DNA from: Rhodospirillaceae bacterium
Lineage (GTDB): Bacteria > Pseudomonadota > Alphaproteobacteria > GCA-2731375
Direction: 5' to 3'
NCBI GenBank assembly: GCA_018660265.1
Contig: JABJKS010000038.1
Coordinates: 1 to 58,488 of the forward strand
Length of the DNA stretch: 58,488 nt
Part shown: positions 32,096 to 41,514 of the stretch, piece after piece
Position numbering within the stretch: the stretch's first letter is position 1
How the letters are laid out: every line of letters starts with the position of its first letter
Made by a program: the position numbers and the translations under genes
Notes under the pieces: generated by a model
The model's database searches: none
What the model was told of the DNA's origin: nothing
What the model saw: only the letters and a program-made list of their open reading frames with translations

Positions 32096-32683
32096 ATGTT
32101 TACAGGAATTATCACAGATATAGGCCAAATCGATAAGGTCGAACCCGCCGGCGATACGAAATTCGTGATCGCCTCCCACTATGATAGCGCCTCCATCGCC
32201 ATTGGGGCTTCCATCTGTTGTTCGGGAATTTGTCTGACAGTGGTGGATAAGGCAGCGGGATGGTTTTCTGTCACCGTCTCGGCCGAGACGCTGGCTTGCA
32301 CCAATCTTGGTGACTGGCAGGTGGCAACCCCTATCAACCTCGAACGGGCCTTAAAGGTGGGGGATGAATTGGGCGGGCATATCGTGTCGGGCCATGTGGA
32401 CGGAGTGGTCGAGATTGCCAAGGTTACGGACGATGGGGATTCGAAGCGCTTTCGATTTACCTTGCCCGATGATCTGGCACCCTATATTGCGCCAAAAGGT
32501 TCTGTCTGCCTGAATGGTGTATCCTTGACGGTAAATGAGGTGGATACCGACGGCTTTGGTATTAATATCATTCCACACACACAGGAGATGACGACGTTCG
32601 GCACCGCAAAAGCCGGCGATCGGGTCAACCTGGAAATCGACGTGCTGGCTCGCTACGTGGCGCGACTGGCGCAAAAGGAGTAA
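32096..32683 (+). CDS. ribE: Riboflavin synthase, alpha subunit
   Basis: 195 residues, beginning MFTGIITDIGQIDKVE with the typical MFTGI start. Two homologous lumazine-binding barrels follow: first half CCSGICLTVVD and FSVTVSAETL, second half CLNGVSLTVNEVD and INIIPHTQEMTTFG. It dismutates two 6,7-dimethyl-8-ribityllumazine molecules to riboflavin. It starts 8 nt after ribD, and its end carries AAAAGGAG, the Shine-Dalgarno sequence of ribBA. Sometimes named ribC in other bacteria. Confidence 0.96.
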   Translation: MFTGIITDIGQIDKVEPAGDTKFVIASHYDSASIAIGASICCSGICLTVVDKAAGWFSVTVSAETLACTNLGDWQVATPINLERALKVGDELGGHIVSGHVDGVVEIAKVTDDGDSKRFRFTLPDDLAPYIAPKGSVCLNGVSLTVNEVDTDGFGINIIPHTQEMTTFGTAKAGDRVNLEIDVLARYVARLAQKE

Positions 32684-32685
32684 TT

Positions 32686-33816
32686 GTGAACAAAGTTATT
32701 GTGGAAGATCAGACATATCTCTCCAGTATCAAGGAGATATTGGAGGACGCCCGCCAGGGCAAAATGTTTATCCTGGTGGATGATGAAGGTCGGGAGAACG
32801 AGGGAGATTTGATCATTCCTGCCTCGATGGCAACACCGGAAGCGATCAATTTCATGGCCCGTTATGGCCGCGGTTTGATCTGCCTGTCGTTGAATGGCGA
32901 ACGGGTCCAAAAACTGGGCCTGCCCTTGATGGCGCAGCGCAATGAATCCCGTCACGGCACCGCCTTTACGGTATCTATTGAGGCGCGCGAAGGTATTTCC
33001 ACGGGCATCTCGGCTGCTGATCGGGCCCGTACCGTCGCCGTGGCGATTGATCCCGATACCGATGCCACGGATATCGCAACGCCGGGACATATTTTTCCCC
33101 TGATGGCCCGTGATGGCGGCGTCCTGGTTCGTGCCGGGCATACGGAAGCCGCAGTGGATGTCGCGCGCTTGTCCGGCCTGTCACCCGCCGGTGTGATCTG
33201 CGAGATCATGAACGATGACGGCACCATGGCGCGGATGCCGGATCTGGTAAAGTTCGCGCAATTTCATGGTCTTAAAATTGGCACGATCGCGGACCTGATC
33301 GAATACCGGCGGGCCACGGAGACATATGTCGAACGCCGCTCGGAAGCTGAAATCGACAGCCAGTTCGGTGGCAAATTCCGCGCCGTGGTCTATGTCAACA
33401 AAATCGCCTATTCCGAACATATCGCCCTTGTTAAAGGTGACGTTACAGCGCCCGGCGCTGTGCCCGTGCGTATGCATGCTCTGGATGTACTAAGTGATGC
33501 CCTGGGCGATAAGGCCGGCAAGGCTGGTCTTTTGCAGTCTGCCATGCGCCTGATCGCGAACGAAGACCGAGGGGTCATCGTCCTGATCCGCGAGGCCATG
33601 CCCACAGCCGTGTCCGATAAAATCCGCCGCAAGGCCGGAGAAAATGTCCCCCATCAGGTGGAATTGCGGGATTACGGTATTGGGGCCCAAATTCTGTTTG
33701 ATCTTGGTGTCCGGGAGATGGAGTTGTTGACCAACTCCGACTATGACGTCGTCGGTTTGGAAGGCTATGGCCTGACCATAAATGGCACCCGTAGCATTCC
33801 GATTGAGGAATTGTAG
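32686..33816 (+). CDS. ribBA: DHBP synthase fused to a degenerate GTP cyclohydrolase II domain (RibBA/RibBX type)
   Basis: 376 residues, GTG start with AAAAGGAG 5 nt upstream. The N-terminal domain (about 1-205) is an intact 3,4-dihydroxy-2-butanone 4-phosphate synthase: [44 protein letters not shown]. The C-terminal half follows the GTP cyclohydrolase II fold but lacks its zinc cysteines: the expected C-L-T-G-D and R-C-D-C segments read [20 protein letters not shown]. The RQEGRGIGL loop is missing too. It therefore probably makes only DHBP, and a real GTP cyclohydrolase II should be encoded elsewhere. Confidence 0.92.
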   Translation: MNKVIVEDQTYLSSIKEILEDARQGKMFILVDDEGRENEGDLIIPASMATPEAINFMARYGRGLICLSLNGERVQKLGLPLMAQRNESRHGTAFTVSIEAREGISTGISAADRARTVAVAIDPDTDATDIATPGHIFPLMARDGGVLVRAGHTEAAVDVARLSGLSPAGVICEIMNDDGTMARMPDLVKFAQFHGLKIGTIADLIEYRRATETYVERRSEAEIDSQFGGKFRAVVYVNKIAYSEHIALVKGDVTAPGAVPVRMHALDVLSDALGDKAGKAGLLQSAMRLIANEDRGVIVLIREAMPTAVSDKIRRKAGENVPHQVELRDYGIGAQILFDLGVREMELLTNSDYDVVGLEGYGLTINGTRSIPIEEL

Positions 33817-33821
33817 CCAAG

Positions 33822-34286
33822 ATGAGTGATGCACCCCATCTTCTTATTGTTGAGGCGCCTTACTATCAGGCGATCTCCGACGAATTGGCAAAGGGCGCCG
33901 TGACGGCACTTGAAGCGGCAGGGGCCAGCTATGATCGACTGGCGGTGCCCGGCGCATTCGAAATTCCGGCCGCCATTCGAATGAATATCAAGGCCATGGA
34001 ATTGGTTGGTGGCCGTCGCCGCTATGACGGCTATATCGCCCTGGGCTGTGTCATTCGCGGTGAGACGTCCCATTATGACTATGTCTGTGGTGAATGCGCC
34101 CGGGGCTTGATGGATCTGTCCCTGGATTTCTCCATCGCCATCGGCTTTGGCCTACTGACGGTTGAGAACGAAGCGCAGGCCTGGGCGCGTGCCTCTGTCG
34201 ATCAAGGGGACAAGGGCGGCTTTGTCGCAAATGCGGCCCTGCGGATGATCGAGGTGAAACGCGAATTTGGATATTTCCCGCGATGA
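33822..34286 (+). CDS. ribH: 6,7-dimethyl-8-ribityllumazine synthase
   Basis: 154 residues. Motifs VPGAFEIPAAI (substrate pocket) and GCVIRGETSHYDYVCGE (catalytic His) identify lumazine synthase, which joins the DHBP and the RibD product. GFGLLTVENEAQA replaces the more usual G-V-L-T-x-x-N. It follows ribBA after 5 nt; the stop overlaps the nusB ATG (ATGA). Confidence 0.95.
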   Translation: MSDAPHLLIVEAPYYQAISDELAKGAVTALEAAGASYDRLAVPGAFEIPAAIRMNIKAMELVGGRRRYDGYIALGCVIRGETSHYDYVCGECARGLMDLSLDFSIAIGFGLLTVENEAQAWARASVDQGDKGGFVANAALRMIEVKREFGYFPR

Positions 34287-34831
34287 CTGATAGTGCTGGC
34301 GCAAAAGGTGGGAAAAAAACTTCCAGCGGTGCCTTACGCCGGGGGTCGCGTTTAGCGGCTGTCCAGGCGTTGTATCAACTAAGCCTAAGCGGCGACGCGG
34401 CTGACGATACGGCTGACGAGATTGTGGTTGAGGATGCGATTATTGAATTCCTGGCCCACCGTCCCGGTGCTGAATTGCCCGAAGACGCCTATGCAGAAGT
34501 TGATGGCGATCTGTTTTCCGATCTGGTACGCGGCGCCCGCCGCCATCAAGTCGGCTTGATCAAAGTCCTTGATGCCGCATTGCCCACCCGTTGGCGTTTT
34601 GAGCGTCTGGACCGAATTTTGGCAGAGGTTTTGGGCTGTGCCGCCTACGAGATGAAATACCGCCCCGACGTGCCCGTCGCCGTGATTATCAATGAATATG
34701 TGGAGATCACCAAAGCCTTCTATGAAGGCAAGGAAGGTGGCTTCATCAACGGTATCCTGCAGGAGGTCGCACAAGGCCTGCGTGGGGATGAAGTCCTGGA
34801 ACACAGGAATGAACGGGCAAAAACCACCTGA
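34283..34831 (+). CDS. nusB: Transcription antitermination factor NusB
   Basis: 182 residues. SRLAAVQALYQLSLSG opens the NusB helical fold; RWRFERLDRILAEVLGCAAYEM, VAVIINEYVEITKAFYEGKE and GFINGILQEVAQGLR are family hallmarks. NusB binds boxA RNA with S10 to prevent premature termination of rRNA transcripts. The ATG overlaps the ribH stop by 4 nt, and its own 3' end overlaps thiL, so translation is tightly coupled. Confidence 0.95.
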   Translation: MTDSAGAKGGKKTSSGALRRGSRLAAVQALYQLSLSGDAADDTADEIVVEDAIIEFLAHRPGAELPEDAYAEVDGDLFSDLVRGARRHQVGLIKVLDAALPTRWRFERLDRILAEVLGCAAYEMKYRPDVPVAVIINEYVEITKAFYEGKEGGFINGILQEVAQGLRGDEVLEHRNERAKTT

Positions 34832-35819
34832 AACCCGGGATCGTTCGGAATTGCCATCGCAACAAAGGCGTGGCGAATTCGATCTGATCGAACGTTACTT
34901 CGCCCCTCTGGCTGGCCCTGGTGCCTTTGCCCTGGGTGATGACGCGGCCCTGTTGACGCCGCGACCGGGCGAGCAGTTGGTTTTCACGGCTGACGCCATA
35001 ATCGCCGGCGTCCATTTTCTGGGCGATGATCCGGGTGCGGATGTTGCCCTGAAGTTGTTGGGCGTTAATCTCTCCGACCTGGCTGCCATGGGTGCGCGGG
35101 GGGTGGGCTATTTGATCACCACCGCCTGGCCCCGGACCTTGCCTGAAGCCTGGATTGCTGATTTTGCCACGGGCCTTGGCCGGGGGCAGGCCTTGTACGA
35201 TGTGGAATTGCTGGGCGGTGACACGGTGGCGACAGATGGCCCTTTAAGCCTGTCCCTGACGGCAATCGGTGCGCTACCTACCGGTGAAGCCCTGCGGCGC
35301 AATGGGGCCAAGATTGGCGACCGGATCTATGTTTCGGGATCCATCGGCGATGGTGGTGTGGGGTTGCAAATTCTGCGCGATGCTTTGCCGGGGGGGGACA
35401 CGGCAGACCGGCAAAGGGCGATAGAACGCTATCGCAGCCCGCAACCGCGCCTGGCCCTGGGCCAGGCTTTACGGGGCCTTGCCAGTGCCTGTATTGATGT
35501 TTCAGACGGCTTGGTTGCGGATCTTGGCCATCTGGCCGAGCAATCCGGTGTTCGAATGGCGGTTGAACTGCCCCTGATACCACTGTCACCCCTGGCTGAT
35601 CTAATCGGTGGCGTGCAAGGTGCCATAACTGCCGGTGACGATTATGAGCTTTTGTTCACGGCTCCACCGGCGGTGGAAGACCAGGTTTTGGCCGCCGGGC
35701 AGGGGGCCGGGACCCCGGTGCATTGTATCGGTCAGGTCATTGCGGAGCAGGGGGTGGCATTACGTAATGCGGCGGGGCATCTTGTTACCCTTGATCGGCC
35801 CGGCTACCGCCATTTTTGA
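34809..35819 (+). CDS. thiL: Thiamine-monophosphate kinase
   Basis: 336 residues from ATG 34809. GEFDLIERYFAPLAGPG, GDDAALLTPRPGEQ, GVNLSDLAAMGARGVGYLIT, LLGGDTVAT, CIDVSDGLVADLGHL and TAGDDYELLFTAP match ThiL of the AIR-synthase-like kinases. It phosphorylates thiamine monophosphate to the active diphosphate. The frame is open further upstream (ATGs at 34788 and earlier), but those codons lie inside nusB. AGGA directly abuts the chosen ATG, so the exact start is uncertain by a few codons. Confidence 0.93.
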   Translation: MNGQKPPETRDRSELPSQQRRGEFDLIERYFAPLAGPGAFALGDDAALLTPRPGEQLVFTADAIIAGVHFLGDDPGADVALKLLGVNLSDLAAMGARGVGYLITTAWPRTLPEAWIADFATGLGRGQALYDVELLGGDTVATDGPLSLSLTAIGALPTGEALRRNGAKIGDRIYVSGSIGDGGVGLQILRDALPGGDTADRQRAIERYRSPQPRLALGQALRGLASACIDVSDGLVADLGHLAEQSGVRMAVELPLIPLSPLADLIGGVQGAITAGDDYELLFTAPPAVEDQVLAAGQGAGTPVHCIGQVIAEQGVALRNAAGHLVTLDRPGYRHF

Positions 35820-35966
35820 GCTGTTAAGACAAGCGGCAAATAAGATAAGCGGCCAAACCGTAACCTTCTCCTAACCATTTTTTGCCATGCTGCAGGCTGG
35901 ATCAGGGCCCGGACTGATCAATTGGCGGACTATTTCGCCGGGCCCGGGCGTTTTAGTGGGGCTAAC

Positions 35967-36461
35967 GTGAAAAAGATCATCATCATCGTGGTGGGATTGG
36001 TTGTGCTGCTGGGCGGCGCCGGTGCCGGCTTGTTCTTCATGGGTATGCTTGATGAACCCCTTGGTCTGACCGAGCATGTGGAGGGTGAGGAAGGCGAAAG
36101 TGCGGGTGAAGGCAGTGGTGAGGGTAGTGACGCCGAACAGGTTGCCGAGGCTTTGTTTGTGCAATTGGAACCGATCTCCGCCCCCGTTATCAGCAAAGGC
36201 CGGGTGGAATACCAGGTTCTATTGACCCTCAGCCTGCAAGTCTCCGGCATTGGTGCCAAGAATGATGTGCAGGCCGTCCTACCCAGGTTGCGCGATGCCT
36301 TGCATACGGAGCTGTTCAGTGGCCCTATTCAGCGGGATGAGGAAACCGGGGTCATCGACCTTACGGATCTGAAAAAACGGGTTTTAAGTTTGACCCGTAA
36401 CATGATCAACAGCGACGGGATTGAGGATGTGCTGGTCCTGAAAATATTCCGCATGGGCTGA
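35967..36461 (+). CDS. FliL-like single-pass membrane protein
   Basis: 164 residues from GTG 35967 (GGGG about 5 nt upstream); a TTG at 35922 would add 15 residues. VKKIIIIVVGLVVLLGGAGA is a membrane anchor, followed by an acidic Gly/Ser/Glu linker and then a periplasmic domain: FVQLEPISAPVISKGRVEYQ, LPRLRDALHTELFSG, DLKKRVLSLTRNMI. This is the layout of FliL-related proteins, which support flagellar stators. No flagellar genes are nearby, and the acidic linker is unusual, so the role may be different. Confidence 0.6.
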   Translation: MKKIIIIVVGLVVLLGGAGAGLFFMGMLDEPLGLTEHVEGEEGESAGEGSGEGSDAEQVAEALFVQLEPISAPVISKGRVEYQVLLTLSLQVSGIGAKNDVQAVLPRLRDALHTELFSGPIQRDEETGVIDLTDLKKRVLSLTRNMINSDGIEDVLVLKIFRMG

Positions 36462-36484
36462 TCGTTAGACAAGATCGTCGTCAT

Positions 36485-36519
36485 GCGCAGCAACTCTGCG
36501 CTTGTCCTTGCCAGGACAA
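36485..36519. promoter_or_regulatory. Two small adjacent hairpins before the MFS gene
   Basis: GCGCAG/CTGCGC (36485-36501) and TTGTCC/GGACAA (36502-36519) form consecutive 6-bp stems between the FliL-like and MFS genes. There is no U-tract; the role is unclear. Confidence 0.3.
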
Positions 36520-36536
36520 ATCACTAGATTTCCACA

Positions 36537-37748
36537 GTGTTTAAGCATCCCCAATATCGCAATGTCACCTTGCTGGCTGTTTGTCAGTCGATTTTCGTCT
36601 GCGGACAAACAACGCTGTTTTTTGTCGGTGGTCTGATCGGCTACAAATTAGCTGCGGACAAGGCGCTTGCCACCCTACCGGTCAGTGCCGTGATCCTGGG
36701 TACGGCGTTGATGACTATTCCCGCCTCTATGGTGATGCGCCGGGTCGGACGGCGGGCCGGTTTCATGGGGGCTGCGGTTGTTGGGTTCACCGGGTTGTTG
36801 ATCTGTGCTTTTGCACTTTATACCTCCGCCTTTTGGCTGTTGGTGGCGGGTGCGCTGACGGTGGGATTTTACAACGCCTTTTGCCAATATTACCGTTTTG
36901 CCGCCGCCGATGCCGCGACGCCTGCATTCCGCCCCAAGGCGATTTCCCTGGTCATGGCCGGTGGCATCGTTGCCGGTGTGATTGGCCCCACCATTGCCAT
37001 CCAGACCCGAAGTTTGATGGATTATGAGTATCTGGCGTCTTATCTGACCCTGGCGGTGATGGTGGTCTGTGTCTTTGGTTTGGTATCTTTCGTTCGCATT
37101 CCAAGGCTGTCCGAGACCGAATTGAAAGAAACAGGTCGGCCCCTGCTGACCATTATGCGACAGCCGAAATTCATCGCTGCTGCGGGGTCGTCCATGATTG
37201 GCTATGGCATTATGGCATTATTGATGACGGCGACGCCGCTGGCCATGATCGCCTGTGACCATCCCGTCGATGATGCCGGTTTCGTCATACAATGGCACGT
37301 GGTGGGGATGTTCGCGCCATCGTTCTTCACAGGCCATCTAATCACCCGATTTGGCTTGGTCAAAGTGATGCTGACAGGTGCCATTCTGCTACTCGTCGCG
37401 ACCGGGACGGCTTTGTTGGGCATTGATATGCTGCATTTTATGATTTCCATGTTCCTGTTGGGCCTGGGTTGGAACTTCCTGTTCGTCGGCGGCTCTACTT
37501 TGTTGACAGAGGTCTATACTCCGGCCGAGCGTGCCAAGACCCAAGCCGCCCATGATTTTATGGTTTTTGCCACCACGGCTGCCGGCTCTTTCCTTTCGGG
37601 CCAATTGCTCTATCGGGTTGGCTGGGAAATGGTCAACGTCATCGCCCTGCCGTTCATCGTTGCCGTCACCTTGCTGGTGATCCGCTATGCCTTTATCCGC
37701 AGGGCCGAAGAACAGGCCGCAGCCAGCCCTGCCACAGCCACGACCTAA
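36537..37748 (+). CDS. MFS transporter
   Basis: 403 residues with about 12 hydrophobic helices (for example TLLAVCQSIFVCGQTTLFFV). The MFS loop motif between helices 2 and 3 is a variant, MVMRRVGRRAGFMG. A cytoplasmic loop follows helix 6 (RIPRLSETELKETGRP). The drug or metabolite carried is not evident. The start is GTG without a strong Shine-Dalgarno sequence. No regulator or enzyme next to it hints at a substrate. Confidence 0.85.
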   Translation: MFKHPQYRNVTLLAVCQSIFVCGQTTLFFVGGLIGYKLAADKALATLPVSAVILGTALMTIPASMVMRRVGRRAGFMGAAVVGFTGLLICAFALYTSAFWLLVAGALTVGFYNAFCQYYRFAAADAATPAFRPKAISLVMAGGIVAGVIGPTIAIQTRSLMDYEYLASYLTLAVMVVCVFGLVSFVRIPRLSETELKETGRPLLTIMRQPKFIAAAGSSMIGYGIMALLMTATPLAMIACDHPVDDAGFVIQWHVVGMFAPSFFTGHLITRFGLVKVMLTGAILLLVATGTALLGIDMLHFMISMFLLGLGWNFLFVGGSTLLTEVYTPAERAKTQAAHDFMVFATTAAGSFLSGQLLYRVGWEMVNVIALPFIVAVTLLVIRYAFIRRAEEQAAASPATATT

Positions 37749-38011
37749 AGCGTATCGCGGCTAATCCACATTGCGGCGCAAAGCCGACGATCCCAGAGAA
37801 TCGCCGCATTTTGTAACATCGAGTTCTTTTGCGCGACTGCTCGGAGGGCATTTTTTATATCATCCCTGCGATTGTGAAGGCTTTGGTTGCGTTTCCTGCG
37901 CTTCTCTGGCATTTATCGCCCGAATTTTCACCAAACGGCGGATAACGGGGGTTCGCCCCGTCCTTCAGCTCCACGAATTTCGAATTGTATCCAACAAAGA
38001 GGTTGTGACCT
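37749..38011. promoter_or_regulatory. hppA upstream region
   Basis: 263 bp without a gene. CGGGG-GTTCG-CCCCG (about 37946-37960) forms a small hairpin about 50 nt before the ATG. AAGAGG (37998-38002-region) is the Shine-Dalgarno sequence. No promoter stands out. Confidence 0.35.
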
Positions 38012-40120
38012 ATGTCAGATGGATTGGCTTTTGCCATCGTGTGCGGATTTCTCGCACTAGTGTACGGGATCTGGGCGGTGCGCTCTGTCCTATCGGAGAG
38101 TGCCGGTAATGAGCGCATGCAGGAAATTGCAGCGGCGGTGCAGGAAGGCGCGAAAGCCTATCTGAACCGACAGTACCTAACGATCGGCGCGGTTGGCATC
38201 GTGATCTTTATTATCTTGGTGCTTCTTTTCAATCTGTCGGTGGGTCTGGCCTTTTTGGTCGGTTCCGTGCTTTCAGGTGCGGCGGGTTATATCGGTATGA
38301 ACGTCTCTGTCCGTGCCAATGTGCGTACCGCTGAGGGCGCCCGCCAAAGCCTGGCCAAAGGCCTGGACATTGCGTTTAAGTCCGGTGCCATCACGGGCAT
38401 GTTGGTTGCAGGCCTGGCCTTGTTGTCAGTGGCTGTGACCTATGCCGTGCTTTTGAAAATGGGCGTTTCGGGCCGTGATCTGATTGATCCCCTGGTGGGC
38501 CTTGGCTTCGGTGCCTCCCTGATCTCCATCTTCGCCCGTCTGGGCGGCGGCATCTTCACCAAGGGTGCGGATGTTGGCGGCGATCTGGTTGGTAAGGTTG
38601 AGGCCGGCATCCCCGAGGATGACCCCCGCAACCCAGCCACCATCGCTGATAATGTTGGCGACAATGTGGGCGATTGCGCCGGCATGGCCGCTGATCTGTT
38701 TGAGACCTACGCTGTGACCGTGGTAGCGACCATGGTTTTGGCCTCCATCTTCTTTGCGGGTGACGCGGTATTGGCGAGCAAGATGATGCTCTATCCCCTG
38801 GTTATTGGCGGGGCCTGCATCATCACCTCGGTGATCGGCACGTTCTTCGTCAAGCTGGGCGCCTCCCAGAACATCATGGGTGCCATGTACAAAGGCTTCA
38901 TCGTCTCGGCGGTGTTGTCCGCTGTCGCCTTGTATCCGGTGACAAACTGGATCATCGGCATGGGCGAGATCGGTGATAAAGGCTTCACCGGTATGGATCT
39001 GTTCCTTTGTGGCCTTGTCGGCCTGGTGGTGACGGGCCTGTTGATTTGGGTGACGGAATACTACACCTCGACCGAATATCGTCCGGTCCGCAGTGTCGCC
39101 CAGGCCTCAACCACAGGCCATGGCACCAACGTCATTCAAGGTTTGGCCATTGGTATGGAATCAACGGCGATCCCCGCCATCATCATCATAGCCGGCATAT
39201 TGGCCACGTTCAATCTGGCCGGTCTGATGGGTATTGCCATCGCCGTGACCACCATGCTGGCCCTGGCCGGTATGGTTGTTGCCTTGGACGCTTACGGTCC
39301 CGTGACCGACAACGCCGGCGGCATTGCCGAGATGGCGGAGATGGACGAAGAAGTCCGCAAAACAACGGATGCCCTGGATGCGGTCGGTAACACCACCAAG
39401 GCAGTAACCAAGGGTTATGCCATTGGTTCCGCTGGTCTGGGTGCCCTGGTGCTGTTCGCGGCCTATACGGAGGATCTGAAATTCTTCACGGCCAATTCTG
39501 AAAAATATACCTACTTCAAGGATGTGACGGTCGATTTTGCCCTGTCCAACCCTTATGTGGTGGTTGGCCTGATCTTTGGCGGTCTGTTGCCGTTCCTGTT
39601 CGGTGCCATGTCCATGACGGCTGTTGGTCGCGCGGCGGGCACGGTTGTTGAGGAAGTGCGTAGCCAGTTCGCGAATGACCCCGGCATCATGAAGGGAACC
39701 TCAAAGCCTGATTATGGCCGCACGGTTGATCTTCTGACAAAGGCAGCGATCAAGGAGATGATCATTCCATCGTTGCTGCCTGTGCTGGCTCCCATCGCGC
39801 TGTATTTCGTCATGGTCGGTATCGCCGGCAAGGGCGAGGCGTTCGCAGCCGTTGGTGCCATGTTGCTGGGCGTTATCGTCACGGGTCTGTACCTGGCGAT
39901 TTCCATGACGGTCGGCGGCGGTGCCTGGGATAATGCCAAGAAATATGTCGAAGACGGCAACCTTGGCGGCAAAGGCTCTGAAACTCATAAGGCCGCGATT
40001 ACCGGCGATACGGTTGGCGATCCTTACAAGGATACGGCCGGGCCGGCGGTGAACCCGATGATCAAGATCACCAACATCATGGCTTTGTTGTTGTTGGGTG
40101 TCCTGTCTCATTGGAACTAA
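38012..40120 (+). CDS. hppA: Membrane-bound H+-translocating pyrophosphatase, K+-independent type
   Basis: 702 residues with about 16 membrane helices. It couples hydrolysis of pyrophosphate to proton pumping. Substrate-site motifs: [66 protein letters not shown] and [16 protein letters not shown]. The ion-dependence site reads GNTTKA, with Lys in place of the Ala found in K+-dependent enzymes, so this is predicted to be a K+-independent H+ pump. A standard terminator follows. Confidence 0.97.
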   Translation: MSDGLAFAIVCGFLALVYGIWAVRSVLSESAGNERMQEIAAAVQEGAKAYLNRQYLTIGAVGIVIFIILVLLFNLSVGLAFLVGSVLSGAAGYIGMNVSVRANVRTAEGARQSLAKGLDIAFKSGAITGMLVAGLALLSVAVTYAVLLKMGVSGRDLIDPLVGLGFGASLISIFARLGGGIFTKGADVGGDLVGKVEAGIPEDDPRNPATIADNVGDNVGDCAGMAADLFETYAVTVVATMVLASIFFAGDAVLASKMMLYPLVIGGACIITSVIGTFFVKLGASQNIMGAMYKGFIVSAVLSAVALYPVTNWIIGMGEIGDKGFTGMDLFLCGLVGLVVTGLLIWVTEYYTSTEYRPVRSVAQASTTGHGTNVIQGLAIGMESTAIPAIIIIAGILATFNLAGLMGIAIAVTTMLALAGMVVALDAYGPVTDNAGGIAEMAEMDEEVRKTTDALDAVGNTTKAVTKGYAIGSAGLGALVLFAAYTEDLKFFTANSEKYTYFKDVTVDFALSNPYVVVGLIFGGLLPFLFGAMSMTAVGRAAGTVVEEVRSQFANDPGIMKGTSKPDYGRTVDLLTKAAIKEMIIPSLLPVLAPIALYFVMVGIAGKGEAFAAVGAMLLGVIVTGLYLAISMTVGGGAWDNAKKYVEDGNLGGKGSETHKAAITGDTVGDPYKDTAGPAVNPMIKITNIMALLLLGVLSHWN

Positions 40121-40163
40121 GGTTACGGATTTAAATCGCGGCAAGACTTGCTGTGATCGAAAT

Positions 40164-40196
40164 AAAACCCCGTCGGCAGAGCCGGCGGGGTTTTTT
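40164..40196 (+). terminator. Rho-independent terminator of hppA
   Basis: AAAACCCCGTCGGC-AGA-GCCGGCGGGGTTTTTT: a 14-bp stem (one G-T pair) and T6 tract, 44 nt after the hppA stop. The A-run on the left could also make it work for the convergent bamE transcript. Confidence 0.9.
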
Positions 40197-40251
40197 AATG
40201 TTGGTGCGAAATTTGTGTGGCGGCGGCGCTATCGCCCCGCTTTATTGGCCC

Positions 40252-40740
40252 TTATTGGCCTTGGCCCGTAAAGCGTCCGACATTGCCAAATAATTGTTCC
40301 AGAACGGTCATTTCCTTGCCGCGGGTCGGGGTTTTGCGTTCGACGGGGGTCAGGACCTTGCCATCCGCCATGGCATAGCGCTTAACCCCGCTCACGACGC
40401 CGGCTTTGTTGAAGCGAATAGCCAGGACATCCTGTTCCATGATCTTTTCATCAAAGAATGCGATATGTTCTGATTCTCGCTTCACATACAGCCAGGTCTC
40501 ACCATTAAATTGGGCGACCGAGGAGGGGGAACCGAAAAGCGATGTGACGCTATCGCGGTCATGGACCCCGGGGCGCAGTTTGGCGACCAGCTCTTCATCC
40601 GGGATATAGCCATGGCTGCTGTGCATGGGCGAACAGCCGATCACGGTCGCCATGGCTGTCATGGTCAGGGCCACGACCAACCCTTTTAAGGATTGGTAAG
40701 TACGCGTTGACCGTTGATTGTGTATAAGAGGTGTGTTCAT
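40252..40740 (-). CDS. bamE: BamE/SmpA/OmlA-like outer-membrane assembly lipoprotein
   Basis: 162 residues from ATG 40740 (the frame opens to 40758). The N-terminus has a lipoprotein signal, GLVVALTMTAMATVIGC, with the lipid-modified Cys in VIGC. IPDEELVAKLRPGVHDRDSV then TSLFGSPSSVAQFNGETWLY is the SmpA/OmlA domain. It helps BamA insert beta-barrel proteins in the outer membrane. Divergent from the bc1 chaperone gene, an order common in alphaproteobacteria. Confidence 0.9.
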   Translation of the reverse strand: MNTPLIHNQRSTRTYQSLKGLVVALTMTAMATVIGCSPMHSSHGYIPDEELVAKLRPGVHDRDSVTSLFGSPSSVAQFNGETWLYVKRESEHIAFFDEKIMEQDVLAIRFNKAGVVSGVKRYAMADGKVLTPVERKTPTRGKEMTVLEQLFGNVGRFTGQGQ

Positions 40741-40816
40741 TTGCGCCGAACATGCCACCGTTGGTTAAGCGCTGTCAATGTAGGGTTTTGGCTCGCAATT
40801 ACAGGATTGAGGCAAG

Positions 40817-41413
40817 GTGTTGAGAAAATTATTTCGTCGCCGTGACAAAGGCGAAGATATCGCCCACGAGCTCTATTTAGGGGCGGTGGCCCAGGCCCGA
40901 ACGCCGGTTTTTTACGCCAAACATGGGGTGCCTGATTCGTTGGATGGACGCTTTGATCTGATCGTTTTGCACGTCTATCTGCAATTGCGTCCCCTGAATG
41001 CCATTGCTAAGCGGGACGCCGGAACAGGGGGGGGCGATGCCCGCCAACAGTCCCTCCGTGCCGGCGAGATTGCCCAGGCCCTATTTGATACCATGTTCGG
41101 TGATATGGACCGCTCCCTGCGTGAGATGGGGGTCTCGGACATTGCGGTGGGTAAGCGGGTCAAACAGATGGCCAAGGCGTTCTATGGCCGCGTCAGCGCC
41201 TATGATGAGGGGTTGGAGGGCGATGACGGGCAGTTGGGTGAAGCGCTGAAGAGAAACCTGTTTGGTACCATAGAGCCTGCCACAGAACAGGTTGAGGCTA
41301 TGGCAGACTATTTCCGCTGTCAGGCAAAGCACCTGGATGCCGCTGTGGACGACGCGGTGCTTCTGGGCCAAGTGCAATTCGCGCCATGGTCCGGAAAAGA
41401 CGTTGACCGTTGA
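40817..41413 (+). CDS. Ubiquinol-cytochrome c chaperone family protein (CBP3-like)
   Basis: 198 residues: AHELYLGAVAQARTPVFYAK then GVPDSLDGRFDLIVLHVYLQ is the signature, followed by ALFDTMFGDMDRSLREMGVS, VGKRVKQMAKAFYGRVSAYD and ALKRNLFG. Homologues (yeast Cbp3, human UQCC1) assist assembly of cytochrome b in the bc1 complex. GTG 40817 with GAGG just upstream; TTG follows directly as an alternative. About 100 nt before the YceD gene. Confidence 0.92.
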   Translation: MLRKLFRRRDKGEDIAHELYLGAVAQARTPVFYAKHGVPDSLDGRFDLIVLHVYLQLRPLNAIAKRDAGTGGGDARQQSLRAGEIAQALFDTMFGDMDRSLREMGVSDIAVGKRVKQMAKAFYGRVSAYDEGLEGDDGQLGEALKRNLFGTIEPATEQVEAMADYFRCQAKHLDAAVDDAVLLGQVQFAPWSGKDVDR

Positions 41414-41514
41414 ATTCTATGTCTATATTTTGCGCCCGCTTTGGTACGTTGTTTGCCCTCTAAGCGAAACTTTGGTACCCGGCTCCGCCAGCCATAATTT
41501 TTGGAGAAACTACG

